Made by a program: the position numbers and the translations under genes. Source: Pestalotiopsis fici W106-1 (taxonomy: Eukaryota; Ascomycota; Sordariomycetes; Amphisphaeriales; Sporocadaceae). From it: a DNA stretch of 64,000 nucleotides. The notes under the pieces are model-generated. The model did no database searches. It had not been told where the DNA came from and saw only the letters and a list, made by a program, of their open reading frames with translations. Positions 35,771 through 45,251 of the stretch are shown here, in pieces; within the stretch, counting starts at the first letter, position 1, and each line of letters opens with the position of its first letter. The stretch lies in NCBI RefSeq assembly GCF_000516985.1, contig NW_006917099.1, positions 2,372,685 through 2,436,684 on the forward strand, given 5' to 3'.

Positions 35771-36130
35771 TTAGCCAACTTCACCGCCGTGATAAACAGC
35801 CAATTCGTCGCGTAGAATGCGTGCATAGGCTCCCAAACTCTGTCCAATGATGAAAGTGATTGGCCAAGCACCGTTACTTCTATGGAACATCTGGGCAAAA
35901 ATATCTAGCACAGAAATTGCCAATCGACTGGTCATGTCAGGGTGCGTAGCATGGTCTGTTGAGATTAGAATTGGTGGTAGTCCAGACTCGTCTGAGACCT
36001 CGCCCAATGACGCTTGAACCTCGGCCACGATGGCGACTGCCCAGTCTAGTATCTGAGATTCACTCTCTGCGAAATTCTACATTAGCAAAGAACAAATTAT
36101 GGCAGACGGGTAACCGGTAACTCACGACTG
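35771..36130 (-). pseudogene. Unrecognised coding-like fragment
   Basis: A minus-strand frame from a possible acceptor near 36080 down to 35771 reads like real protein (ILDWAVAIVAEVQASLGEV, then WPITFIIGQSLGAYARIL). It has no start codon of its own and no family I can name. It follows the transcription-factor fragment on the same strand but does not resemble the usual continuation of that domain. Probably debris of another gene, or a displaced exon. Confidence 0.3.
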
Positions 36131-36228
36131 ATGGCATCTTTTGTATTCTCGCTAAACAACTTGCAAAAGTCGACAAGTGTAACATGGCCCCAATGGTAGC
36201 GATACGAGCATTCATCCATGTAGAAGGC

Positions 36229-36590
36229 TCAGCGCACGATAATGCTCACAGCGGTATTGGGCCCCATGGCGAGAATCACAAGCACGATTTCCGGGCTGTG
36301 CGCGTATTTTGTGATGCGTAAAGTTGGCATGTGAAGAAATGGATGGTGATGAGTGAAGTCGTCCATGAATCCCGCCAGGTAACGGACCATGGATAACCTA
36401 CATGGCAGATCAAAACGGTCCGAATAAGGCGAGTAAGGTTCCAAGGTTTTGGTAAAATGCCATCTTTCTTGTTCCGACACCCTCCATGGTTGTGAAAAGG
36501 GTTTCAGCTCATCGAAATCATCTGACACATGATTTAGTCCACGTCGAGTCTCAAAGACCTCAATGCTACAGCTGTCAGGTACGATAGCCC
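36229..36590 (-). pseudogene. Truncated fungal transcription-factor-domain fragment
   Basis: The reading frame carries the start of the fungal-specific transcription factor domain as found in C2H2-type regulators: LPCRLSMVRYLAGFMDDF, then HHPFLHMPTLRI, then SPEIVLVILAMG. The N-terminal zinc-finger part is missing because the similarity ends at about 36560-36605, where nitrilase sequence begins on the opposite strand. The C-terminal part is missing as well, since the frame stops at 36229. Dead fragment. Confidence 0.65.
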
Positions 36591-36599
36591 TACCATCAC

Positions 36600-37175
36600 C
36601 ATTCCACATGATGGGGATTTTGCCAGGCGATGGCAGCGGTGCCTCTCTCATGAACGTTGCCGAAGAGCCGGGGGCGGGCAAGGTCGTTGGCCTCTCCTGT
36701 TGGGAACATTCGCAGCCTCTGCTCAGGTACCATACCTATTCTCAGGGCGAACAGATCCACGTCGCTGCGTGGCCACCGATGAACTACTTCAAGTATTTCC
36801 CAGAGGAGTCTGCTGTTTGGTCTCAATGCCGCGAGGGGACCCGAAACCTCTCCATCACTCATGCCATTGAAGGAAACTGCCTCGTCATTCTTCACCAAGG
36901 CCGGTGTGGAGCGTCAAAACCTCGGCAATAGTCAACTGTACCACATTGGCGGTGGAGGCTGCGCATATATTATTGCTCCCGATGGTCGCATCATCACCTC
37001 GGACCTAGGAGAGGAGGAGGAAGGTCTCCTGATCGCCGACGGTCACTACAGCCGACCGGACCTTCTATGGTTGGGTGTTGATAACAGAGAAAAGCTCCAA
37101 AAGAGGACCGACTTTGAGCTCTTGACAAAAATTCAAAGGCTAAGGATGAGGGAAATCAAAAGGAATGGTTGCTAG
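36600..37175 (+). pseudogene. Truncated, frameshifted nitrilase / cyanide hydratase
   Basis: The 3' half of a nitrilase-superfamily gene. The first frame reads GDGSGASLMNVAE, then GLSCWEHSQPLLRYHTY with the catalytic Cys, then QIHVAAWPPM and NLSITHAIEGNCLVI. Near 36885 the protein continues in another frame (FFTKAGVERQNLG, GGGCAYIIAPDGR, EEGLLIAD, GHYSRPDLLWLGVDNREK) to the stop at 37173-37175. This implies a frameshift. A second lesion is an apparent deletion of about 15-20 residues between LLIAD and GHYSRPD. The N-terminal half with the catalytic Glu and Lys is absent. No working nitrile-hydrolysing enzyme can be made. Confidence 0.8.
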
Positions 37176-38045
37176 GATAAATAGAAATTGAGTCAACATA
37201 CAGAGGGTAATATCATTTCACTGTGCACAAATTAAAGCGATACTGCTTTCTTCCTTTCTGATTATGGAATACTTTCTCGATTGCTTCGGACCCCTCTGCC
37301 AAAATGCCTAGACCAGTTCCTATCCATAAACATTGGTGAGAATGAATCAGAAAACCCCTAAGTAAATTTTTTTTTCTTCCCCTTGTTTGAGAACGGCGAT
37401 ATTCTTCTCGAATGCTCGGCCAAGCATTTAAGATTATACTGCCTTGCTATAAGTCTTGGCGTGGCGAGCACAGCTATTGGAGAACGACTGGTCAAAGCCA
37501 AATGCCTTTGCAACAACTAGCTACTCCTCTTTTTGCCGGTTTTACAATAGAATTTTGTTTTAATTGATCTGAGCCGTCGCATATAAACCCAATGATCCTC
37601 GAAAATGGGCATGCTAGAGGCCTTGTGCGGCAATTGGGACGTTATGGCGATGCTGGGACTTTTGGCTATACTATGACCAGGCTGTACTGCATAGATCCTT
37701 TCGCGACTTCCGAGTTGGGCTAGATGCTTATCAACAGCTTGCAAATGCTGGATGAAATGGTGAGTCACGCACTAAGGTGGCTGGCTAATGAGCGCTATGC
37801 TCGGGAGAAGCGCAACACCATTCTCGCATGTTTTACGATGCATGCATTTATTCCTTCAATTTTACTAGGGTCGAGACAGTACCTCGAGAGTATGACTCAA
37901 GAATGCTGACAATTTGATATTGGTCTGCCATCATATGAGACCTTGGTCTAAGCTGTATATAAGTAGAAATTAGGCTGGTATCTGCTCAGCAATTGGCCTC
38001 TGGTTCCAACTGCTTGTAAACCACTTCTCACGACAGCCAAGAAAA
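37176..38045. other. Intergenic interval upstream of methyltransferase
   Basis: 870 bp with no supported gene. Small ORFs are broken and featureless. Confidence 0.45.
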
Positions 38046-38942
38046 ATGACTTCCCATTTCAAGCCGATTCCCCTTGAGGAAGCGGCGCACATAGCCTCCT
38101 ACTCTCTGCAACCACCAGACCATCCGGAGATCGAGATCGCTCAGGCAAAGCACCGCATCAACCTCGCCAATCTCTGGAATATCGCACCGGGCTCTCGTAT
38201 CCTCGAGCTTGGTTGCGGGCAAGGAAATGCCACTGCTGTACTCGCCCACATTGTTGGCACCGGAGGACACGTTGATGCTGTCGATCCGGGCGCTCTGGAC
38301 TATGGGGCGCCTTTCACCTTGTCTCAGGCACAAGATCACCTGACCAAGAGCGCTGTGGGTGAGCGAATCCGCTGGCATCAGGCTGAACCAGAGGATTTCC
38401 TCCAACATACAGCATCAAACGAGCAAGATACATGGGATGTGGCGGTTCTTGCCCATTGTATTTGGTATTTTGCTACCCCTCTGGTGCTGGCCAGTATCCT
38501 CCGGGCACTTCGTGGAAGGGTCAAGAGAATTTGCGTTGCCGAATACGCCATGCATGCTACAGAAAAGGCGGCCGTTCCGCATGTGCTTGCCGTGCTGGCG
38601 CGAGGGATGCTGGAGGCTTTCCGGGAAGAGAGTTCGGAGAACGTGAGGAGCCCGTTAACCCCCGGTTCGATCAAGGATATTGCTGCAGAGGCCGGCTGGG
38701 TGATGAGCGGTCCAGATAGCATGGTGGTGCCCGAGCCTGGGCTATTGGACGGTAAATGGGAGGCAGGCTCAGTCAAGAGCAAAAGTTTTCTGAGGGACAT
38801 GACAGATAACATCACGGACCAGAGAATCAGGTTGGCGGTGCAGACGTCGAGAGATGCGGTTCTTATAGCGATTGAGCGATTGGAAGATGAGCCAATAAGG
38901 ACCATGGATGTTTGGGTGGCCCAATTTAAGGAAAAGCAGTGA
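38046..38942 (+). CDS. SAM-dependent class I methyltransferase
   Basis: Single exon, 298 residues. The Rossmann SAM-binding motif I is ILELGCGQGNA at residues 52-62. An acidic residue follows at the end of strand 2 (VDAVDPG) and motif post-I/IV is in WDVAVLAHCIWYF. The family is the small fungal methyltransferase-domain proteins (Methyltransf_11/25-like) that act on unknown small molecules. It is the only intact gene in a stretch of broken ones (transcription-factor fragment and nitrilase to the left, MFS stub to the right), so it may be the survivor of a decayed metabolic cluster. Confidence 0.88.
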   Translation: MTSHFKPIPLEEAAHIASYSLQPPDHPEIEIAQAKHRINLANLWNIAPGSRILELGCGQGNATAVLAHIVGTGGHVDAVDPGALDYGAPFTLSQAQDHLTKSAVGERIRWHQAEPEDFLQHTASNEQDTWDVAVLAHCIWYFATPLVLASILRALRGRVKRICVAEYAMHATEKAAVPHVLAVLARGMLEAFREESSENVRSPLTPGSIKDIAAEAGWVMSGPDSMVVPEPGLLDGKWEAGSVKSKSFLRDMTDNITDQRIRLAVQTSRDAVLIAIERLEDEPIRTMDVWVAQFKEKQ

Positions 38943-39644
38943 TATTATTTTGCCAATGTTCTCACCCAGCATTGTAAATAGATTTGTTTATCTAATTGTG
39001 CTCCCATCTTGAACAGGGACGTTGTGGTATTTTGTCTCAAATTACATGTTCTTGCTCATCCCCCGTCTAGATTTGGCCATGCGGTGTAGGATTTGTCGCT
39101 GGACAGGGACGGGAATGAGCGCAGAATGGAATTATGTTTTCATGAGTAATTTTGTGACCTCGCAGTGGAAACCAGAAAAGGCAGTGGCCCGCCAATGAGC
39201 ATAAAACTGTCGAGTACAAAGAAGAAGTGAGCGCCAATCACTAATGTAAAAGGTCTAGGTCTCCGAATTATTCGGGGTCTCCAAATCTCCTCTCAAGACA
39301 ACTATACGGCGCACCGCAGAACAAGTGTCGACAGCGATTCCGCACATGTGTTCAACGTTTCATGTACGACTTGGTCATCATTTGGACTGTTACTACCATG
39401 CTTTCGACCATGACTAGGAAGGCCGTCAGGGAGAAGGAAAATCCATTCGTCCCGGGAAAATTTTGTAGTATTAGTCAGATGAAATCTAGTAGAGAGGAAA
39501 AGGAGAGAAGGCTCTTTAGGTATTCCTTTCATTTGCTTGTGATATGATCTCGCTCGGTTCATAACACGAGAGAGCTTTCCCAGACTACCTTTCATTTTTC
39601 TTCTCAAATGTCTTTGTGTTTTCGGACGCTCCTCAAGAAAAGCC
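38943..39644. other. Intergenic interval
   Basis: 702 bp between the methyltransferase and the MFS remnant, with no supported gene. Confidence 0.45.
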
Positions 39645-40145
39645 ATGCCGACAGATACAATGGAAAGCCCAGTAGAGCGCTCACCGTCGTTGTGCATTTT
39701 GCATCTCCAATTGGCAGATACTGCCTGGTTAGTGGTCGAACTTGGCGGTCTTTCACCAAAGCCGATTCTGATCAAGGCTGCGACGGGGCAAGTCCAAGAT
39801 AATTTCCATCCTCCTCCTAGAATTATATATCCTTATAATTGGAGCAATGCTAGGAAATGGGCTGTCATTTGGATCTGTTGCGTGGCAGCAAGTATTGCTT
39901 CGGTCGCGGCAGGCTCATATGCCCCATGCAAAGAGCAACTCATGGAGGAATGGCAGATTGATGGTGGTATATTTCCATTAATCACGACGCAGCTCTACAC
40001 GAGCCTGAAATACGGACCTGGGTCTAGTTTGCTTGGTGGAATCGCTGTGCTGTTGTGCACAGAACCTTGGATTTTGGTATTCTTTGGTGATCGAATCCGC
40101 GCCCAGAGTCGCTTTGCTCAAGCTTTAGCCAAGGCGGCGTCATGA
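39645..40145 (+). pseudogene. N-terminal stub of an MFS transporter
   Basis: The frame contains the cytoplasmic start of DHA1-type major facilitator proteins (YPYNWSNARKWAVIW) and the first transmembrane helix. A loop follows ending EEWQID. The expected second helix and the remaining ten or so helices are missing or scrambled: the sequence goes to a short unrelated hydrophobic stretch and stops at 40145. The 5' part (before about 39800) does not resemble the family. A truncated non-functional transporter is the best reading. Confidence 0.6.
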
Positions 40146-40771
40146 TCTCCTGATGCCTACCTAGACAGATGTCATCCGACTATACATACAGTTATTGAGA
40201 AAGATCAATTTTACATAATTTTGTTGAAAGAATCCAAATACCCAGGATCTAGCATCGACAAAAGTGCATCGTGATAACCAAGCGTGGTGAAAGTGGATTA
40301 TCAGTGGTTTAAAAACAGCCGATTAATAAGACTGTACCATTGGTACTTCACTGAATCCCCATTCAATGCTGTGGCGAACATGGGAAAACGCCATCAAGTC
40401 ATGCATGCAATTCGACCGACATTGGCATTAATGATTGGATCCCAGTCGCATAGATAAATTGCATTCCTGCAGCCTCCAAATTTGGCGTTTGGCGCGCTTT
40501 TGGCTCTTGGGTTTCGCGTCTCCACCTTTGCCAAGTCTCCACTAGATAGATGACTTTAGACTCATCAACCAGCACCACTGGAAAGGACCCTCATTCGCAA
40601 AAAGTTTAGTTGCCCCCCCATCTTTATCGTCGACCAGACGGTGCTTCCATCTCGTCATACATGTCGCGATAAAAATTGCCTACACCACAGCCATCGCAAT
40701 CAGTTCATCGCAACCTCGGCCACTTCAACTCTTCTTACACCAACTGCCATGTGTCTTTACAGAAGGTAGCA
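40146..40771. promoter_or_regulatory. Upstream region of MIP1
   Basis: No gene is supported. The open frame of the polymerase extends upstream to 40676, but no ATG lies there, so this part is presumably 5' UTR and promoter. Confidence 0.4.
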
Positions 40772-43700
40772 ATGCTCAATCATGCAGGGTTGCACCTGAG
40801 GCCTACGCCAAAGGCAAGCTTCGTGCGCCTCGCTAAACACAGAGCGGCGCAGGGTCCAAGACATCGACAAGCATGGCTATTGAGACCGTCGCAACTGAGA
40901 TCACAATCAACGGCAGCCGCCGCGCAACCTGTAGAAGATGTTACCTCGGCACTCCTTCAGTCGCAGTCTCTTGCTAGGAAATCTGAGGCTAGATTCAACG
41001 AGATTGGCGTTCAACACCTCAGCGCCTATGTCTACAACCAAGTCTTTCCCTCTGGCAGCAAGCCACCGCCCAAGGAACTAGTCGAGCTCTCAAAAGATCA
41101 TTTACGGCGGCATGATCTTCTTGGAAAAAACACCGACAACACCCCGCCGATTGCCTTTGACGTGCCTCCGATTCAGGGACAGAGTCTCGACGAACACTTT
41201 CACAAGCTGGGAGTCGACTGTGCCGAACCATTCCTGAGCCATGCAAAGCAGTTTGCCAGGGAAAATGCACCTCCGCGACCGAGGAAATGGGTGCGCCGAA
41301 GTGGCTGGACCAAGTACTACAGCGACGGACGCACCGAGGCTGTCGAGGCGCCCGACGACAAGCTCTTGTGCTTTGATACCGAGGTCATGTGGAAGGAGAG
41401 CTCTTTCGCCGTCATGGCTTGCGCAATGAGTCCAAACGCATGGTACGCCTGGCTTTCGCCTTGGTTGCTGGGTGAATCACAGGATGACAAGCACCTTATT
41501 CCGCTGGGTGACCCATCCCAAGATCGAATCATAGTCGGCCACAATATTGGATACGATCGCGCCAGGATACTCGAAGAATACGACCTGAAGCAAACGCGTA
41601 ATTGCTTTCTGGATACCATGTCACTGCATGTAGCAGTAAATGGCATGTGTTCCCAGCAGCGACCCACGTGGATGAAGCATAAGAAGAGCAGGGAGCTTCG
41701 GGACAAAATCTCCAAGGAAACGAATAATGCTGAACTCGCTACTCTGCTGGCCAACAACAATTTTAGGGAAGAGGAGGAGGAGCTATGGATCGAACGAAGC
41801 GCAATCAACTCGCTCAGGGACGTTGCCAAGTTCCATCTTGATGTAACATTGGACAAGGCTGCCCGTGATGAATTCGGCGACTCGAGCCGCGAGGAAATTC
41901 TCGGCAGGTTGGACCACCTTTTGGATTATTGTGCCGCCGACGTCGCCATTACTCACAAGGTGTACAAAATTGTCTTTCCAAACTTTCTCGAGACGTGTCC
42001 ACATCCCGTCAGCTTTGCAGCCCTACGGCATCTTTCGGCTGTTATTTTGCCAGTCAATGAGTCGTGGGATGCCTACATTGCCAACGCCGAGGCAACATAT
42101 CACCGGCTCTCCGATGCCGTCACTGAACGGCTGGTCGGGCTCACAGACAAGGCCATTGCAATCAAAGACGATACGAAAAAGTGGGAGAATGATCCATGGT
42201 TACGACAATTGGATTGGTCTGGTATGGAGATCAAAATGGTTAAGGGCAAAAAGAAGGGGGACCCTCCAAGGCCCGCCGCTCGTCAAAAGATGCCGGGCAT
42301 GCCAAGATGGTACAAGGATCTTTTCACCAAGAAGGACATGCCAATCAATATCACTGTGAGAACTCGAGTGGCTCCGCTGTTGCTGAGATTGGCGTGGGAC
42401 GGATACCCATTGCACTGGTCCGACAAGTATGGCTGGACATTTAGGGTTCCGGTCAAGGATAAATCAAAATATGCCGAGACTCAACTCGTGCGTTGCGATA
42501 TGAGCGACGAACCGATTGAAGCCATCAAGGAGGATCGTGGAGGCTTCTACATTAAACTTCCTCACAAGGACGGCCCTACAGCACGATGTGCGAATCCGCT
42601 GGCCAAAGGGTATCTGTCATATTTTGACAAGGGAACACTATCTTCCGAATTTGCGTATGCCAAAGAAGCGCTCGAAATGAATGCTTCCTGCTCGTATTGG
42701 ATCAGCGCACGGGACAGAATCATGTCGCAAATGGTGGTCTATGAGGACGAAAAGACAAACGCAGTAGCCAAAACTTCCGCGGAATCGCACAAGCAGGGCT
42801 ACATTCTCCCACAGATTATACCAATGGGTACAATCACGCGCAGAGCTGTCGAGAACACATGGCTCACGGCCAGCAACGCAAAGAAAAATCGTGTCGGTTC
42901 CGAGCTCAAGGCAATGGTACGAGCACCACCAGGCTATTCTTTTGTTGGTGCAGATGTCGACTCGGAGGAGCTTTGGATTGCGAGTGTCATTGGAGATGCC
43001 ATTTTCAAGCTACACGGTGGCAATGCCATTGGCTTCATGACATTGGAGGGTACCAAGGCCGCGGGTACTGATTTACACTCTCGTACTGCTTCGATTCTGG
43101 GCATTACGCGTAATGATGCCAAGGTCTTCAATTATGGGCGTATCTATGGCGCCGGGCTCAAGTTTGCCGCTACACTCCTACGCCAATTTGACCCAAGTCT
43201 GTCAGAAGCCGAGACGCTCGAAACGGCTGGCAAGCTGTACGCCAATACTAAGGGCACCAAGACGAACCGCAAAGCGCTTTACAAACGACCATTCTGGCGA
43301 GGCGGTACCGAGTCTTTTGTCTTTAACAAACTTGAGGAGTTTGCCGAACAAGACCGGCCACGCACACCAGTCCTAGGCGCTGGCATTACGGAAGCTCTCA
43401 TGGGTCGCTTTGTCAGCAAAGGCGGTTTCCTTACCAGTCGAATCAACTGGGCTATACAGTCGAGTGGTGTCGACTATCTGCACCTGCTCATTGTCGGAAT
43501 GGACTATCTGACCAGACGTTTTAACATTAATGCCCGTTTGGCAATTACCGTCCACGATGAGATTCGCTACCTTGTCAAGGACGAGGACAAGTACCGTGCT
43601 GCCATGGCATTGCAAGTGGTCAATTTGTGGACCAGAGCCATGTTTGCACAGCAGGTCGGCATTGATGATCTACCACAGGCCTGCGCATACTTTTCCGCAA

Positions 43701-44245
43701 TAGACATTGATCACGTGCTGAGGAAGGAGGTTGACATGGACTGTGTCACGCCCAGTCACTCGACGGCCATTGCCCCGGGAGAGAGTCTTGACATTTTCCA
43801 GCTTTTGGAGAAGGGCCGGGAGGCATATCTTGACCCATCAATCATCCCCGAAAAGTATGCGCCCAAGCTGAACGATATCCCGTACACGCCGCGCATCCCC
43901 GTCATGGCATCCCTCAGCGATGCGACCTCGATGAACGATCTTTCTTTCCTAAAGGCCCAAATCACCGACGATGAGGCTGAACTGAAGGAAATCTTGAAGA
44001 ATCAAAAGAAGATTACCGTCTCTGGTGCTGGTGGGTCCGGTACCGTCGGCGGCTCGAGCGGCCCTGGAAGAGGAAGACCGCGGAAACTCGTACCGTACAG
44101 TAGCCAGCCTCAACTAATTCCCCACATGTACCAACCGTTTGAGAGTACGAGATTCACCAAGAGCTTTGAAAGTGGCAAAGCCAGCAAATGGGTTTTCGAG
44201 CGCATGCCACCCAAGTCAAATAGAGGCTGGGGCCCAAGGATATAA
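40772..44245 (+). CDS. MIP1: Mitochondrial DNA polymerase gamma, catalytic subunit
   Basis: Single exon, 1157 residues from the ATG at 40772. The N-terminus is Arg/Lys/Ser-rich with few acids, as expected for a mitochondrial presequence. The 3'-5' exonuclease has Exo I CFDTEV at about 200, Exo II GHNIGYDRARI at about 255 and Exo III YCAADVAITHKVY at about 385. The family A polymerase domain has motif A VGADVDSEE at about 725, motif B NYGRIYGAG at about 786 and motif C HDEIRYLV at about 927. A Gly/Ser/Arg-rich linker and a basic tail close the protein, as in other fungal Mip1. It replicates mitochondrial DNA with proofreading, and all catalytic acidic residues are present. Confidence 0.97.
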   Translation: MLNHAGLHLRPTPKASFVRLAKHRAAQGPRHRQAWLLRPSQLRSQSTAAAAQPVEDVTSALLQSQSLARKSEARFNEIGVQHLSAYVYNQVFPSGSKPPPKELVELSKDHLRRHDLLGKNTDNTPPIAFDVPPIQGQSLDEHFHKLGVDCAEPFLSHAKQFARENAPPRPRKWVRRSGWTKYYSDGRTEAVEAPDDKLLCFDTEVMWKESSFAVMACAMSPNAWYAWLSPWLLGESQDDKHLIPLGDPSQDRIIVGHNIGYDRARILEEYDLKQTRNCFLDTMSLHVAVNGMCSQQRPTWMKHKKSRELRDKISKETNNAELATLLANNNFREEEEELWIERSAINSLRDVAKFHLDVTLDKAARDEFGDSSREEILGRLDHLLDYCAADVAITHKVYKIVFPNFLETCPHPVSFAALRHLSAVILPVNESWDAYIANAEATYHRLSDAVTERLVGLTDKAIAIKDDTKKWENDPWLRQLDWSGMEIKMVKGKKKGDPPRPAARQKMPGMPRWYKDLFTKKDMPINITVRTRVAPLLLRLAWDGYPLHWSDKYGWTFRVPVKDKSKYAETQLVRCDMSDEPIEAIKEDRGGFYIKLPHKDGPTARCANPLAKGYLSYFDKGTLSSEFAYAKEALEMNASCSYWISARDRIMSQMVVYEDEKTNAVAKTSAESHKQGYILPQIIPMGTITRRAVENTWLTASNAKKNRVGSELKAMVRAPPGYSFVGADVDSEELWIASVIGDAIFKLHGGNAIGFMTLEGTKAAGTDLHSRTASILGITRNDAKVFNYGRIYGAGLKFAATLLRQFDPSLSEAETLETAGKLYANTKGTKTNRKALYKRPFWRGGTESFVFNKLEEFAEQDRPRTPVLGAGITEALMGRFVSKGGFLTSRINWAIQSSGVDYLHLLIVGMDYLTRRFNINARLAITVHDEIRYLVKDEDKYRAAMALQVVNLWTRAMFAQQVGIDDLPQACAYFSAIDIDHVLRKEVDMDCVTPSHSTAIAPGESLDIFQLLEKGREAYLDPSIIPEKYAPKLNDIPYTPRIPVMASLSDATSMNDLSFLKAQITDDEAELKEILKNQKKITVSGAGGSGTVGGSSGPGRGRPRKLVPYSSQPQLIPHMYQPFESTRFTKSFESGKASKWVFERMPPKSNRGWGPRI

Positions 44246-45251
44246 ATCGGCCAGAGTTGTCTTGTGTAGGAGTATTTGCACTAGTAAAGGTCACATTTTT
44301 ACGACACATTTTTCTTTTGTATATATATTATCTCTGTGGGAGGGACTGTATATCATGGTGTAAAAATCTACAAATATCCCGGGTGGTAGCTGGGCAAGGT
44401 GGCAGCTGGTCAGGCGTTGGCGGTATCTGTCATATGCACCTTTTGGATTTCATGGTGTATTCGTCATGTAGGCTCACTATGCATGAGCACAAGACAATTA
44501 CAAATATTACCCAACAAATCATATTGACACATCTTGACGGCGCAAAGACCAAAGTACGCGCACTTGAGACAAACAAGTGTGAGTCCAGGTATGTGGTTCC
44601 TATCCAAGTGAGACATTGAAATTTCCAAGTAATGTTATAATTAGTTGCACATTCCAAAGGCAAGATGCAAAGAGGATTTGTCATTGTTGAAAAAATTGTA
44701 TTGGTGGTATCGTTGGAGCAGATGAGAACAAGTGCTTTTGAGATGTTTGAGAAGCGAACCATAATCGAAGTAAAAAAGGTATTACTAGAATTATTTCGGG
44801 CGCGTAGAGTGCCTCAAACATCTTCTGAAAAGCTTTGCAATGGTGACAAAGTAAATAAAAAGTTTCAAAAAGATATAATAAAAAAGCAAATGGCTGGCTG
44901 CAAATGGGTGTGCGCGGCGAGAGTACCATCTTTTTCGAGCCGGAAATCCTCCCATGTTAGAAAAGTGAATCGTTAAATAGACCACACAAAAGCTCAAGAG
45001 AGAAATATTTTTTTCTTCATCCAATCATAGTACCCATTTGAATAACCAGATTCCTGCGCCATGACTCCTGTTGATGGCTGAGTATCTTTGTCGTAAACTG
45101 TAGATGGCCTGTAAATTCGAGTAGGATTGCATTCAGCTGAGAAATTTGAGGCTGAAGCTCCCTGTAGAGTGGTCCAGCATCCGATCCTGCATGGCCAAGC
45201 CGATTGCAATAGCTTGCTCATTTAGCCGTAGGCGGAAAACGAGTCAGCCAG
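44246..45251. other. Intergenic interval between convergent genes
   Basis: About 1 kb, AT-rich, holding the 3' flanks of MIP1 and the disordered-protein gene. Short ORFs are not supported. Confidence 0.5.

Noticed and set aside
40676..40771. Upstream extension of the MIP1 open frame
   Set aside because: No ATG occurs in this stretch. The first ATG at 40772 begins a good mitochondrial presequence.
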